A stretch of 64,000 nucleotides of DNA, from assembly GCF_004798965.1 (NCBI RefSeq), contig NZ_SDSD01000009.1, positions 1 through 64,000 on the forward strand. The letters are read 5' to 3'. Source of the DNA: Onishia niordana (GTDB lineage: Bacteria; Pseudomonadota; Gammaproteobacteria; Pseudomonadales; Halomonadaceae). A program made the translations under genes and the position numbers. The notes under the pieces are model-generated. The model searched no databases, was not told the DNA's origin, and worked only from the letters and a program-made list of their open reading frames with translations. This document shows, one piece after another, positions 18,529 to 26,812 of this stretch (within the stretch, counting starts at the first letter, position 1; each line of letters begins with the position of its first letter).

Positions 18529-19639
18529 GCAAGTGCGTATCGAGCTTAAAAATGTCTCCAAGCGCTTTGGCGGCGATACCGCCGTTGATGATCTTTCACT
18601 GGCCATCGCCACTGGCGAGTTGTGCGTGCTGGTGGGTACCTCGGGCTGCGGCAAGTCCACGACCCTGCGCATGATCAATCGCCTGATCGAGCACAGCGAT
18701 GGCGAGATCCATATCGATGGTCAGCCCATTCGCGAAATCAACGAGCAAGCGCTGCGTCGGCGTATCGGTTATGCCATCCAGAGTACTGGGCTCTTCCCGC
18801 ACTGGACGGTGGCGCGCAACATCGGCCTGGTGCCGCGGCTATTGAAATGGCCCGCCGAACGTATCGAGAAGCGAACTCGCGAACTTATGGCCTTACTCGG
18901 ACTCAAGGAATCCGAGTTCAATGGAAAGTATCCTCATCAGCTATCTGGCGGTCAGGCACAGCGCGTCGGCGTGGCCCGTGCACTAGCGGCTGACCCTGAC
19001 ATCCTGCTGATGGATGAACCTTTCGGTGCCCTCGACCCCATCACCCGTGAAGCCTTGCAGGATGAACTGCTCAGACTTCAGGCCCGCTTGAGCAAGACCA
19101 TCGTCTTCGTGACCCACGACATGGAAGAGGCCCTGAAGCTTGCGGATCGCATCGTGGTCATGAATCGCGGACAGATCGTGCAGCAGGGCAGCCCCAAAGA
19201 GCTTTTGTCGGCACCGGCTGATGCGTTCGTCGAGTCATTGCTTGGTGGACGCGACCGGGGCCTCAAGCAGGCTGGTCTGATACGGGTGCGTGATGTGATG
19301 CATCCAACCGGCGCGCGGCGTCAGACCACTGCAGCGGCGGTAGGGGCCGATGATGACTTGCGACAGGCACTATCGGTGATGCTGCTGCACCGGCTATCGA
19401 GCCTGACCGTGGTAGATGAACGCGATCGCACGGTAGGGACGCTGGGCGTGGATGACATCATGCAGCGCAAGAGTGTGCCCGCTGACAAGACGGATAAGGT
19501 TCAGACCAGTCTCGAGGCCAGCGACGACGCGACCGATGCTCCCGGCACAGATGCTCGCAAAGGCGATGCGGTTGATGCAGATGCTGCAGACAATGACACG
19601 GCGCCTGCCACGCCTCAGGAGCGTCGTGATGAGCGCTGA
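18521..19639 (+). CDS. yehX: Osmoprotectant ABC transporter ATPase (YehX type) with CBS-like and acidic tail
   Basis: A 372-residue ATPase; ATG 18521 has AAGGAG 6 bases upstream. Walker A GTSGCGKST, signature LSGGQAQRV, Walker B ILLMDEPFGALD and switch histidine VTHDMEEA are all intact. After the ATPase domain (about residue 245) comes one CBS-like segment (IRVRDVMHP ... LTVVDERDRTVGTLGVDDIM) and then about 50 residues of acidic, Ala/Asp/Thr-rich tail. CBS modules in OpuA-type ATPases sense ionic strength; here only one copy is apparent, so a regulatory role is inference. Confidence 0.87.
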   Translation: MTEQVRIELKNVSKRFGGDTAVDDLSLAIATGELCVLVGTSGCGKSTTLRMINRLIEHSDGEIHIDGQPIREINEQALRRRIGYAIQSTGLFPHWTVARNIGLVPRLLKWPAERIEKRTRELMALLGLKESEFNGKYPHQLSGGQAQRVGVARALAADPDILLMDEPFGALDPITREALQDELLRLQARLSKTIVFVTHDMEEALKLADRIVVMNRGQIVQQGSPKELLSAPADAFVESLLGGRDRGLKQAGLIRVRDVMHPTGARRQTTAAAVGADDDLRQALSVMLLHRLSSLTVVDERDRTVGTLGVDDIMQRKSVPADKTDKVQTSLEASDDATDAPGTDARKGDAVDADAADNDTAPATPQERRDER

Positions 19640-20384
19640 AACGTTACCCGGTGTGAGTGAATTTCCCTGGCGGCGCTGGGCTGCGCCTTTTGCATGGTTT
19701 TCGGCGCTGGCGGGCTTGTTGATCGTGATGCCGCATCTGGGGCCGCTGTTTGCCGCCATCGATCCTGAGGCGCGAGAGCCCATCTATCGTCGCGATGCCT
19801 TCGTCGATCTGCTGACCAATCATCTGCTGCTGGTCGCCGTTGCCTCGACCATTGCCATCGTCTGTGGGGTGAGTGCCGCCATCATGGTCACCCGGCCCTG
19901 GGGGCGCGACTTCCTGCCGTTGGTCAGCCAGCTGGCCTCCATTGGGCAGACCTTTCCCCCGGTGGCAGTGTTGGCCCTGGCGGTCCCGTGGCTGGGGTTT
20001 GGTGGCCTGCCCACCGTGGTGGCCCTGGTGCTCTATGGTCTGCTGCCGATCGTGCGTAATACGCTTGTCGGTATCGGTGAGGTAGATCCTGCGACCCGTG
20101 AGGCTGCCCGCGGCATGGGCATGTCGCCAAGCCAGGTACTGTTTCAGCTTGAGCTTCCCCTAGCCGCGCCTATCATCCTGGCCGGCATCCGCACCTCGGT
20201 CACTGTCGGCATCGCCACCGCTGCCATTGGCTCGACCATCGGCGCCAAGACCCTTGGTGATCCAATCATCGCCGGCATCATCAACGGAAACACCGCCTAC
20301 ATTCTGCAGGGGGCCATCCTGATCGGAGTGCTAGCGCTTTCCATTGATAGTGTGTTCGCGCGTCTGCTGCCGTCTCGCCACTGA
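19629..20384 (+). CDS. yehW: Osmoprotectant ABC transporter permease (YehW type)
   Basis: A 251-residue permease starting at ATG 19629 inside the end of the ATPase gene (11-base overlap, AGGAG upstream). The EAA loop reads EAARGMGMSPSQVLFQLELPLAAPIILAG. It is the shorter partner of the YehY-type permease and completes a four-gene importer. No clear terminator follows. Confidence 0.87.
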   Translation: MSAETLPGVSEFPWRRWAAPFAWFSALAGLLIVMPHLGPLFAAIDPEAREPIYRRDAFVDLLTNHLLLVAVASTIAIVCGVSAAIMVTRPWGRDFLPLVSQLASIGQTFPPVAVLALAVPWLGFGGLPTVVALVLYGLLPIVRNTLVGIGEVDPATREAARGMGMSPSQVLFQLELPLAAPIILAGIRTSVTVGIATAAIGSTIGAKTLGDPIIAGIINGNTAYILQGAILIGVLALSIDSVFARLLPSRH

Positions 20385-20742
20385 CATCTCCCTTCTCAGA
20401 CATAATCCCTCCCGAGTTCTCCTTGGTTTTGCCCCATGGTGCTTTTCGCGACCGTCATGCCTACCGTCCAAGATCTTTCCTCACACTTACGGCTCAACCA
20501 GCAGGTCGGCGATGTGGGTTTGGTTTCAGCCCTATCTCGATACAACCTCTGCGACCAAGGTATCAGGCAGTATGGCTATACAGTCCCCTTGGAAAGATTC
20601 TATCTTACGTTAACGTAAACTTGTGCCGGCGGGTTGCCTTCTATCCGGTTATGCTGCGGCCGTGGTTTATGACTATCTTCTGAATAATCATGCTCCCACA
20701 AGGGGCGTGAGGCTTTTCACCACCACCCCAGGGAAGAGCATC
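20385..20742. other. 358-bp gap upstream of the bkd operon
   Basis: Short overlapping open frames here (20344-20683) have no ribosome sites or recognisable content and I treat them as non-coding. The gap is less GC-rich than its surroundings and holds a perfect palindrome at 20605-20618. I expect the bkd promoter here but cannot point to a convincing -35/-10 pair. Confidence 0.6.
20605..20618. promoter_or_regulatory. 14-bp perfect palindrome, putative operator of the bkd operon
   Basis: TTACGTTAACGTAA, perfect dyad, 125 bases before the bkdA1 start. From memory it resembles the operator of LiuR, a MerR-family regulator of branched-chain amino acid and acyl-CoA use in proteobacteria; this similarity was not checked. 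Confidence 0.5.
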
Positions 20743-21981
20743 ATGACAAGAGCCACTTCCTCGCTCGTCCACTCTCCGCACTTCCTTGAAGGCGATGAGT
20801 TTTCGATCGACACCTTTGCGTTACTCAAGCAGGACGGCAGCCTATACGAAGGCGCCACAGTGCCAGATCTCGATCGCGATAAGGCATTGCGTATCTACCA
20901 CGCCATGGTCTTCACCCGGGTGCTCGACGAACGCATGCTGGCCGCCCAGCGCCAGGGCCGATTGAGCTTCTATATGCAGTGCACCGGTGAGGAGGCCGCA
21001 GTGATCGGCAGCACCGCGGCCCTGGATGATGCCGACATGATCATGGCTCAGTATCGCGAGCAGGGAGCACTGGCCTATCGCGGCTTCAGCTGCGATGAAT
21101 TCATGAATCAGATGTTCGGCAATGAGCATGACTACGGCAAGGGCCGCCAGATGCCGATCCACTATGGCTCGGCCAAGCTGCATTACATGACCATCTCCTC
21201 ACCGTTGGCTACCCAGATTCCTCAGGCCACCGGCTATGCCTATGGTCAGAAGCTTGCCGGTGACGGCCACTGCACCATCACCTACTTTGGCGAGGGCGCC
21301 GCCTCGGAGGGCGATTTCCATGCGGCGCTGAACATGGCAGCGGTGCACAAGGTGCCGGTGATCTTCTTCTGTCGCAACAATGGCTATGCGATCTCCACTC
21401 CGGCGGTCGAGCAATTTGCCGCCGACGGCGTGGCCCCGCGGGCCTTCGGCTACAAGATGCGTGTCATTCGGGTCGACGGCAACGACGTGCTGGCGGTCTA
21501 TCAGGCTACGCTTGAGGCGCGTCGGCTGGCCGTCGAGCAGAACCAGCCGGTGCTGATTGAGGCCATGACCTATCGCCTGGCGGCCCACTCGTCTTCCGAT
21601 GACCCCTCAGGCTATCGCAGCAAAAAAGAGGAGGAAGCCTGGCGAGAGAAGGACCCCATCCTGCGTCTGCGCCGCTGGCTGGAAGATCGTGAGTGGTGGA
21701 GCGACGACGAAGAGAAGGCCTTGCAGGAGCGCCTGCGCCGCGAAGTCTTGGAGACCATGAAAGTTGCCCAGAAGCGCCCGGCGCCGCCTTTGGAGAGCCT
21801 TATTACCGATGTCTATGACACGCCCACGCCGCAATTGAAGGAACAGCTGGCCGCCCTGGAAACACATATTCGTCGTTATCCCGAAGCTTATCCCAAGAGT
21901 GCCCACAAGAGTGCTTCCGAGCATTCTCCCCAAGGCTCGTCGACATCTTCGGGTGCCGTGACCGGCCAGGGAGGGTACTGA
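20743..21981 (+). CDS. bkdA1: Branched-chain 2-oxoacid dehydrogenase E1 alpha subunit
   Basis: The 412-residue thiamine-diphosphate subunit of the complex that oxidatively decarboxylates the 2-oxoacids of Val, Leu and Ile to acyl-CoAs. It matches eukaryotic BCKDHA type rather than pyruvate dehydrogenase: [40 protein letters not shown], and the ThDP motif GEGAASEGD...RNNGYAIST. The phosphorylation-loop-like segment [17 protein letters not shown] is also conserved. The start at ATG 20743 has GGGAAGAG upstream. One base separates its stop from bkdA2. Confidence 0.9.
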   Translation: MTRATSSLVHSPHFLEGDEFSIDTFALLKQDGSLYEGATVPDLDRDKALRIYHAMVFTRVLDERMLAAQRQGRLSFYMQCTGEEAAVIGSTAALDDADMIMAQYREQGALAYRGFSCDEFMNQMFGNEHDYGKGRQMPIHYGSAKLHYMTISSPLATQIPQATGYAYGQKLAGDGHCTITYFGEGAASEGDFHAALNMAAVHKVPVIFFCRNNGYAISTPAVEQFAADGVAPRAFGYKMRVIRVDGNDVLAVYQATLEARRLAVEQNQPVLIEAMTYRLAAHSSSDDPSGYRSKKEEEAWREKDPILRLRRWLEDREWWSDDEEKALQERLRREVLETMKVAQKRPAPPLESLITDVYDTPTPQLKEQLAALETHIRRYPEAYPKSAHKSASEHSPQGSSTSSGAVTGQGGY

Positions 21982-21982
21982 G

Positions 21983-22960
21983 ATGGCGACCCTGAATCTG
22001 CTGCAGGCGATCAACCAGGCGCTGGATATCGCCATGGCCGACAATGAGCGGGTGCTGTGCTTCGGTGAAGACGTCGGTGGCTTCGGTGGCGTCTTTCGAG
22101 CCACCAGCCATCTGCAGGACAAATACGGCAAGGCGCGCTGTTTCAATACCCCGCTGGTTGAGCAGGGCATCATCGGCTTCGCCAACGGCTTGGCCGCCCA
22201 GGGCTCGACACCAGTGGCGGAGATCCAGTTCGCCGATTACATCTTTCCGGCCTTCGATCAGATCGTTAACGAATCGGCCAAGTTTCGTTATCGCTCGGGC
22301 AGTCTGTTCAATGTCGGTGGCCTGACCATCCGTGCCCCCTATGGTGGCGGCATTGCCGGCGGCCTCTATCATTCCCAGTCGCCGGAGGCCTACTTCGCGC
22401 ACACCCCTGGCCTCAAGGTCGTGGTGCCCCGCAACCCGCATCAGGCCAAGGGCCTGCTGCTAGCGGCCATCCGTGACCCCAACCCTGTGCTGTTCTTCGA
22501 GCCCAAGCGGCTCTATCGGGCCTCGACCGGCGAGGTGCCGGAGAGCGATTATGAGCTGCCGCTCGGCGAGGCCGAGGTGATCAAGGAGGGCAGCGATATC
22601 ACCCTGCTGGCTTGGGGCGCTCAGATGGAGGTCATCGAGGAGGCCGCCGAGCTCGCCGAGAAAGAAGGCATCTCCTGCGAGATCATCGATTTGCGCAGCA
22701 TCCTGCCCTGGGACGTCGATACCGTGGCGACCTCGGTGCTCAAGACCGGCCGACTGGTGATCAGCCACGAGGCCCCGCTGACCGGCGGCTTCGCCGGCGA
22801 GATCGCCGCCACCATCCAGGAACGCTGTTTCCTGTACCTGGAGTCGCCGATCAGCCGGGTCACCGGCCTGGATACGCCCTTCCCGCTGACGCTGGAGAAG
22901 GAATACCTGCCCGATCGCCTCAAGGTCTTCGAGGCGATCAAGGCGAGCATGGCGTACTAG
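21983..22960 (+). CDS. bkdA2: Branched-chain 2-oxoacid dehydrogenase E1 beta subunit
   Basis: The 325-residue transketolase-type partner of E1 alpha. Recognisable segments: [51 protein letters not shown] and FEPKRLYR. Together with E1 alpha it forms the alpha2beta2 decarboxylase. It is translated right after bkdA1 (AGGGAGGG site within the alpha tail) and lies 28 bases before bkdB. Confidence 0.92.
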   Translation: MATLNLLQAINQALDIAMADNERVLCFGEDVGGFGGVFRATSHLQDKYGKARCFNTPLVEQGIIGFANGLAAQGSTPVAEIQFADYIFPAFDQIVNESAKFRYRSGSLFNVGGLTIRAPYGGGIAGGLYHSQSPEAYFAHTPGLKVVVPRNPHQAKGLLLAAIRDPNPVLFFEPKRLYRASTGEVPESDYELPLGEAEVIKEGSDITLLAWGAQMEVIEEAAELAEKEGISCEIIDLRSILPWDVDTVATSVLKTGRLVISHEAPLTGGFAGEIAATIQERCFLYLESPISRVTGLDTPFPLTLEKEYLPDRLKVFEAIKASMAY

Positions 22961-22988
22961 GTTCCGATATCCGGACAGGAGAGCAACG

Positions 22989-24719
22989 ATGAGCGATTTT
23001 ATGCTGCCCGATATCGGTGAAGGTATCGTGGAGTGCGAAGTGGTCAAGTGGCTGGTCGGCGAGGGCGACGTGATCGAGGAAGATCAGCCCGTCGCCGAGG
23101 TGATGACCGACAAGGCGCTGGTGGAAATTCCCGCGCCTTATCATGGCCGGGTGACTCGGTTGTACTACCAGGAGGGCGAGATCGCCAAGGTGCATGCGCC
23201 GCTCTTTGCCCTGGTGGGAGACGAGGCCAGCCAGACCGACCAAGCCGAAAAGGCAAGCCAAGGGGCACCGAAGGCGGAAAGGGCAGCAGCGGATTCCCCG
23301 CACACAGGGCAACGAAGGGACTCCGGTGAGACGCCAGCGCCACAGCCGGACACTCCGGCAGCAACGCTTGAGGCCGACGCTGTCGACTTTATCCTGCCGG
23401 ATATCGGCGAGGGTATCGTCGAGTGCGAGATCGTCGAGTGGCGTATCCAGGAGGGTGATGAGATCGCCGAAGACCAGCCGGTGGTCGATGTGATGACCGA
23501 CAAGGCGCTGGTGGAGATCACTGCGCCGGAGGCCGGCCGCGTAAGCCGGCTTTACTACCAGCAGGGTGAGCATGCCCGCGTACATTCGCCACTATTCGCT
23601 TACTTGCCCGAGGCACCGGCAACGGCCACTGCCGCTGAGCCCACGGGAGACAGGCCAGTTAGTCTGAAACACGAAACAAGCGAGAATACTGCCCCACGGA
23701 CAGGAAACAACACCGCCAATGAAGACCGCCGCGACGTAAATGAGAGTCAGGCCACTTCAGGTGGCGGCCGCGGCGCCTTCGGACGCATTCCGGCGAGCCC
23801 GGCGGTACGCCGGTTGGTGCGCGAGTACGAGTTGAGCCTATCTGCCATTTCTGGCTCGGGCAAGGACGGTCGGGTGCTCAAGGACGACGTGTTGCGTTAT
23901 CTTGAGCAGGGAAAAGACGCCCCGTCAGAAGATCGCCACCTCGACCCCGAGCGGGCTGCAGGGCACTCCGTTTGCTCGACGCAAGCTAGTGATACCATGG
24001 CCGGAGTCGAAGGTGGCGAGCGTGTCGAGCCGCTCAAGGGGATCCAGGCGGTAATGGCTCGGCGCATGGCGGCGTCAGCCAGCACCATTCCGCATTTTGC
24101 CTATGGCGACGAAATCGATGTCACCGAGTTGCTGGAGCTGCGCGAGCGTCTCAAGCCTCAGGCCGAGGCGTTGGGGGCAAGGCTGACATTGATGCCCTTC
24201 TTCATGAAGGCGCTGGCACTTGCGGTACAGGAATTCCCGATCCTCAACAGCCGGCTCAATGATGAGGCCACCGAAATTCACTACCAGCGTGCTTGCAACA
24301 TTGGCATGGCGGTGGATAGCCGGGCCGGCCTGATGGTACCCAATGTGAAGGGTGTCGAGGACAAGAGTCTGCTGGCCATCGCCGGCGAGATCGAACGCTT
24401 GACTCAGGCCGCCCGCGAGGGGCGTGTACCGCCTGCGGATCTGAAGGGCGGCACCATTAGCATCTCTAATATCGGTGCTTTGGGTGGCACCTACGCCACA
24501 CCGATCATCAATGCCCCGGAGGTGGCTATCGTTGCCATCGGTAAGACGCAGCGACTGCCGCGTTTCGATGCCGAGGGCCAGGTGGTGAGTCGGGCGATCA
24601 TGACGGCCACCTGGTCGGGTGATCACCGCCTCATCGACGGCGGTACCATTGCCCGCTTCGTCAATTGCTGGAAGGGCTATCTGGAGTCCCCGCAGTCCAT
24701 GCTGCTTCATCTTGGCTAG
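22989..24719 (+). CDS. bkdB: Branched-chain 2-oxoacid dehydrogenase E2 (dihydrolipoyl acyltransferase) with two lipoyl domains
   Basis: The 576-residue core of the complex, transferring the acyl group from lipoate to CoA. Domains in order: lipoyl 1 (Lys42 in MTDKALVEI), an Ala/Glu/Gln-rich linker, lipoyl 2 (starts about 131, Lys172 in the same motif), a second linker, the E1/E3-binding domain (about 265-300, ASPAVRRLVREYEL) and the acyltransferase domain ending in GDHRLIDGG (His546, Asp550). Two lipoyl domains are more than the single one usual for this E2. No lipoamide dehydrogenase gene follows, so E3 must come from elsewhere. Confidence 0.9.
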   Translation: MSDFMLPDIGEGIVECEVVKWLVGEGDVIEEDQPVAEVMTDKALVEIPAPYHGRVTRLYYQEGEIAKVHAPLFALVGDEASQTDQAEKASQGAPKAERAAADSPHTGQRRDSGETPAPQPDTPAATLEADAVDFILPDIGEGIVECEIVEWRIQEGDEIAEDQPVVDVMTDKALVEITAPEAGRVSRLYYQQGEHARVHSPLFAYLPEAPATATAAEPTGDRPVSLKHETSENTAPRTGNNTANEDRRDVNESQATSGGGRGAFGRIPASPAVRRLVREYELSLSAISGSGKDGRVLKDDVLRYLEQGKDAPSEDRHLDPERAAGHSVCSTQASDTMAGVEGGERVEPLKGIQAVMARRMAASASTIPHFAYGDEIDVTELLELRERLKPQAEALGARLTLMPFFMKALALAVQEFPILNSRLNDEATEIHYQRACNIGMAVDSRAGLMVPNVKGVEDKSLLAIAGEIERLTQAAREGRVPPADLKGGTISISNIGALGGTYATPIINAPEVAIVAIGKTQRLPRFDAEGQVVSRAIMTATWSGDHRLIDGGTIARFVNCWKGYLESPQSMLLHLG

Positions 24720-24770
24720 GACTCTTTGTTTCAGGATCATGCCGGGATCGCAGGCTGACGGGATGAGTTC

Positions 24771-26648
24771 ATGACGGCAACATCGCTCCAGCAGTTCTAT
24801 ATCCCGGAAGAGCAGTCGATCTATCTGCTCAGCCATGATGATGCCAAGAAGCTCAAGGACTGGGTCGCTCTCTGCCAGACCCAGCTCGAGCAACTCGGCT
24901 ACCGAGACATCGCGCTGATCGGCAAGGGCGCCTACGGCTTCGTCTTCGCGGGGCGAGCAGGGCATCTCGATGGCGAGGTCGAGCACGTCTTCAAGTTCAC
25001 TCGGATCACGCTTCCTCAGCAGCTGCAGGATCGGCTCGAGGAAGAGGCCTTTATGCTCGAGCAGGTCGATCACCCACGGGTGCCCCGGTTGATTGCCTAT
25101 CAGCGGGTGCGTAACCAGTCGATCCTGGTCATGGAGCGAGCACCTGGCGAAAACCTTGAGGAGGTATCATTACGCCACGGGCGGCTGGCGCCCCGGCTGG
25201 TAGTGCGCATCGCCGCCCAGTTGGCGGATATCCTGGGCCATCTGCGCCAGGAGTCTGGGCGGCATAAGCCGCTGGTGCACGGCGACATCAAGCCCTCGAA
25301 TCTGGTCTTCGATGCTGCCAACGAGCGCATCGCGTTGATCGACTGGGGCTCGTCGGTGTTCGCGCAGCTCGACGAGCGACTGCAGCACGTGGCCACTAAC
25401 GTCATGGAGCTGATGTCCGATAACCTGCAGCAGACCAACGCCCGTCTGGGCGATGTCTATTTCATCGGTGAAGCGCAGCTCAGTGGCGCGCTTTCCTCGC
25501 CGCGTTTCGATGAGCAGGGCGCGGCCGGTACCCTCTATGCGTTGGCGTCGGGGCAGTCCTGTCGTTTCGGCCACCGGGCGATACCGGCGACGTCGCTTGG
25601 CCTGCCCATGGAATTTGCCCGCCTGCTCGACGCCATGCTCTCGCCGGACCCGGCACTGCGCCTGCAAGCCGGCGACTACTTCCTTGCCGAGATGCCGCGA
25701 CTGGCACGCACCGTGATGATCGACCTCGACGAGCCTCCCGAGACGCCGCTGCTACCGGTATGGGTGCGTCCTGCCGAGCGGGAGATCGATACCGTGGTCT
25801 ACAGCTCGCGCAAGGCCTTCCTGCGAGAGGAAGGGGCGCCGGAGCAGATGAGCGAAGTCAATGACATTCAGCTCGACCGCTATTACAAGAACTTCATGCA
25901 GGGCATGGGGGATACCGAGAAGGCCTTTCTGGCGGCGGTCAGCCGGCTTGGTCGCTATCCCGTGGTCGGCGGCCTGGCGATTCGCTGGGAAACCGACGGT
26001 ATTTATGTCGATATCTCGCTCAACCTGCATGATCCCGAGTTGAAAGAAGCCTTCGTCAGCGCCGTCAACAACATGATTAATCTGGCGAGGGCCATCTACC
26101 GCCGTGGGATCTTCAAGAGCTGCCTGTTCAATGCGCGTGAGACCCTGCACGTCGACCGGCTGGGGCCGGATCGGCCTTTTATTCTCACCCCGGACATGCG
26201 CCTGCCTTACGAGGTCAGCGCGGTCCCCGAGCTCGAGGACCACACTAGGGTGCATTCCTATTTCGAGGATGGTCCCGACCCGGAAGAATTCCTGGTGCTG
26301 CCCGACGAGATCATCACTTCCCTGGAGGCTCTCAATGCCATCCACCATACCGGCATGATCATCTTCGAGGCGCTGCCCACCCACCTGAAAATTCATAGCT
26401 ACTACCGGCTACTGGATCCCGAGCGTGAGGACGAGTTTCGCAAGCGATTGGATGACATTTTGGCTGCAGTGGGGCTGATCGAGGGGCTTGGGGTGTCGGG
26501 CTTCATGAAGATGCCCTACAAGGACACCAAGTTCTTTGCCCACATCGAGCGCATGCCGGAGCGCTACTATCCCAAAAACCCCAAGGACTCTCCCAAGGAC
26601 TCTCCCAAGCACCTTTCCAAGAACCCCAAGAACTCTTCGGCCTCATAA
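24771..26648 (+). CDS. Eukaryotic-like protein kinase with unknown C-terminal domain
   Basis: A 625-residue cytoplasmic protein. The N-terminal kinase fold shows a glycine loop (GKGAYGFVF, 51-59), Lys75 (HVFKF), a catalytic loop HGDIKPSN (Asp162, Asn167) and a metal-binding DWG (Asp181). All key residues are present, though HRD reads HGD and DFG reads DWG. From about residue 320 a C-terminal domain of roughly 280 residues is unfamiliar to me, followed by a Lys/Pro/Ser tail built from short repeats. There are no membrane helices or PASTA repeats. It lies 51 bases after bkdB and 164 bases before an SMC-type ATPase gene, all on the same strand. I favour a link to the SMC set, but membership of the bkd operon is possible. 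Confidence 0.75.
   Translation: MTATSLQQFYIPEEQSIYLLSHDDAKKLKDWVALCQTQLEQLGYRDIALIGKGAYGFVFAGRAGHLDGEVEHVFKFTRITLPQQLQDRLEEEAFMLEQVDHPRVPRLIAYQRVRNQSILVMERAPGENLEEVSLRHGRLAPRLVVRIAAQLADILGHLRQESGRHKPLVHGDIKPSNLVFDAANERIALIDWGSSVFAQLDERLQHVATNVMELMSDNLQQTNARLGDVYFIGEAQLSGALSSPRFDEQGAAGTLYALASGQSCRFGHRAIPATSLGLPMEFARLLDAMLSPDPALRLQAGDYFLAEMPRLARTVMIDLDEPPETPLLPVWVRPAEREIDTVVYSSRKAFLREEGAPEQMSEVNDIQLDRYYKNFMQGMGDTEKAFLAAVSRLGRYPVVGGLAIRWETDGIYVDISLNLHDPELKEAFVSAVNNMINLARAIYRRGIFKSCLFNARETLHVDRLGPDRPFILTPDMRLPYEVSAVPELEDHTRVHSYFEDGPDPEEFLVLPDEIITSLEALNAIHHTGMIIFEALPTHLKIHSYYRLLDPEREDEFRKRLDDILAAVGLIEGLGVSGFMKMPYKDTKFFAHIERMPERYYPKNPKDSPKDSPKHLSKNPKNSSAS
26571..26645 (+). repeat. Short tandem repeats encoding a Lys-Pro-Ser/Asp tail
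   Basis: The 12-base unit CCCAAGGACTCT recurs in tandem near 26580-26603 with decayed neighbours, giving the tail pattern PKDSPKDSPKHLSKNPKNSS. Such runs can expand by slippage. Confidence 0.6.
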
Positions 26649-26812
26649 GGTCGTCTGCCAACCGCGCCCATCGCACTGGCCGTCTAAAGGCCCGACCGTG
26701 CTCGAGCCAGATGCCGATGAGACCGCTATCGGGATGCCTGTTCGGGCTACATCCAGGCGCCGCCTCTGGCAAGATAGGGGGTATGGATGTCAGTAATGAA
26801 TAAGGACGAGGC

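Noticed and set aside
20423..20683. Short open frames in the gap before bkdA1
   Set aside because: Several overlap in different frames, none has a ribosome site, and the region contains a palindrome better explained as regulatory.
24075..25073. 332-codon minus-strand frame across the bkdB-kinase junction
   Set aside because: Spans two well-supported plus-strand genes and has no ribosome site.
24771..26648. Branched-chain dehydrogenase kinase (BCKDK)
   Set aside because: BCKDK is a GHKL/histidine-kinase-like protein; this one has a Ser/Thr-kinase-type glycine loop, HGD and DWG motifs. Adjacency to bkdB is not enough.
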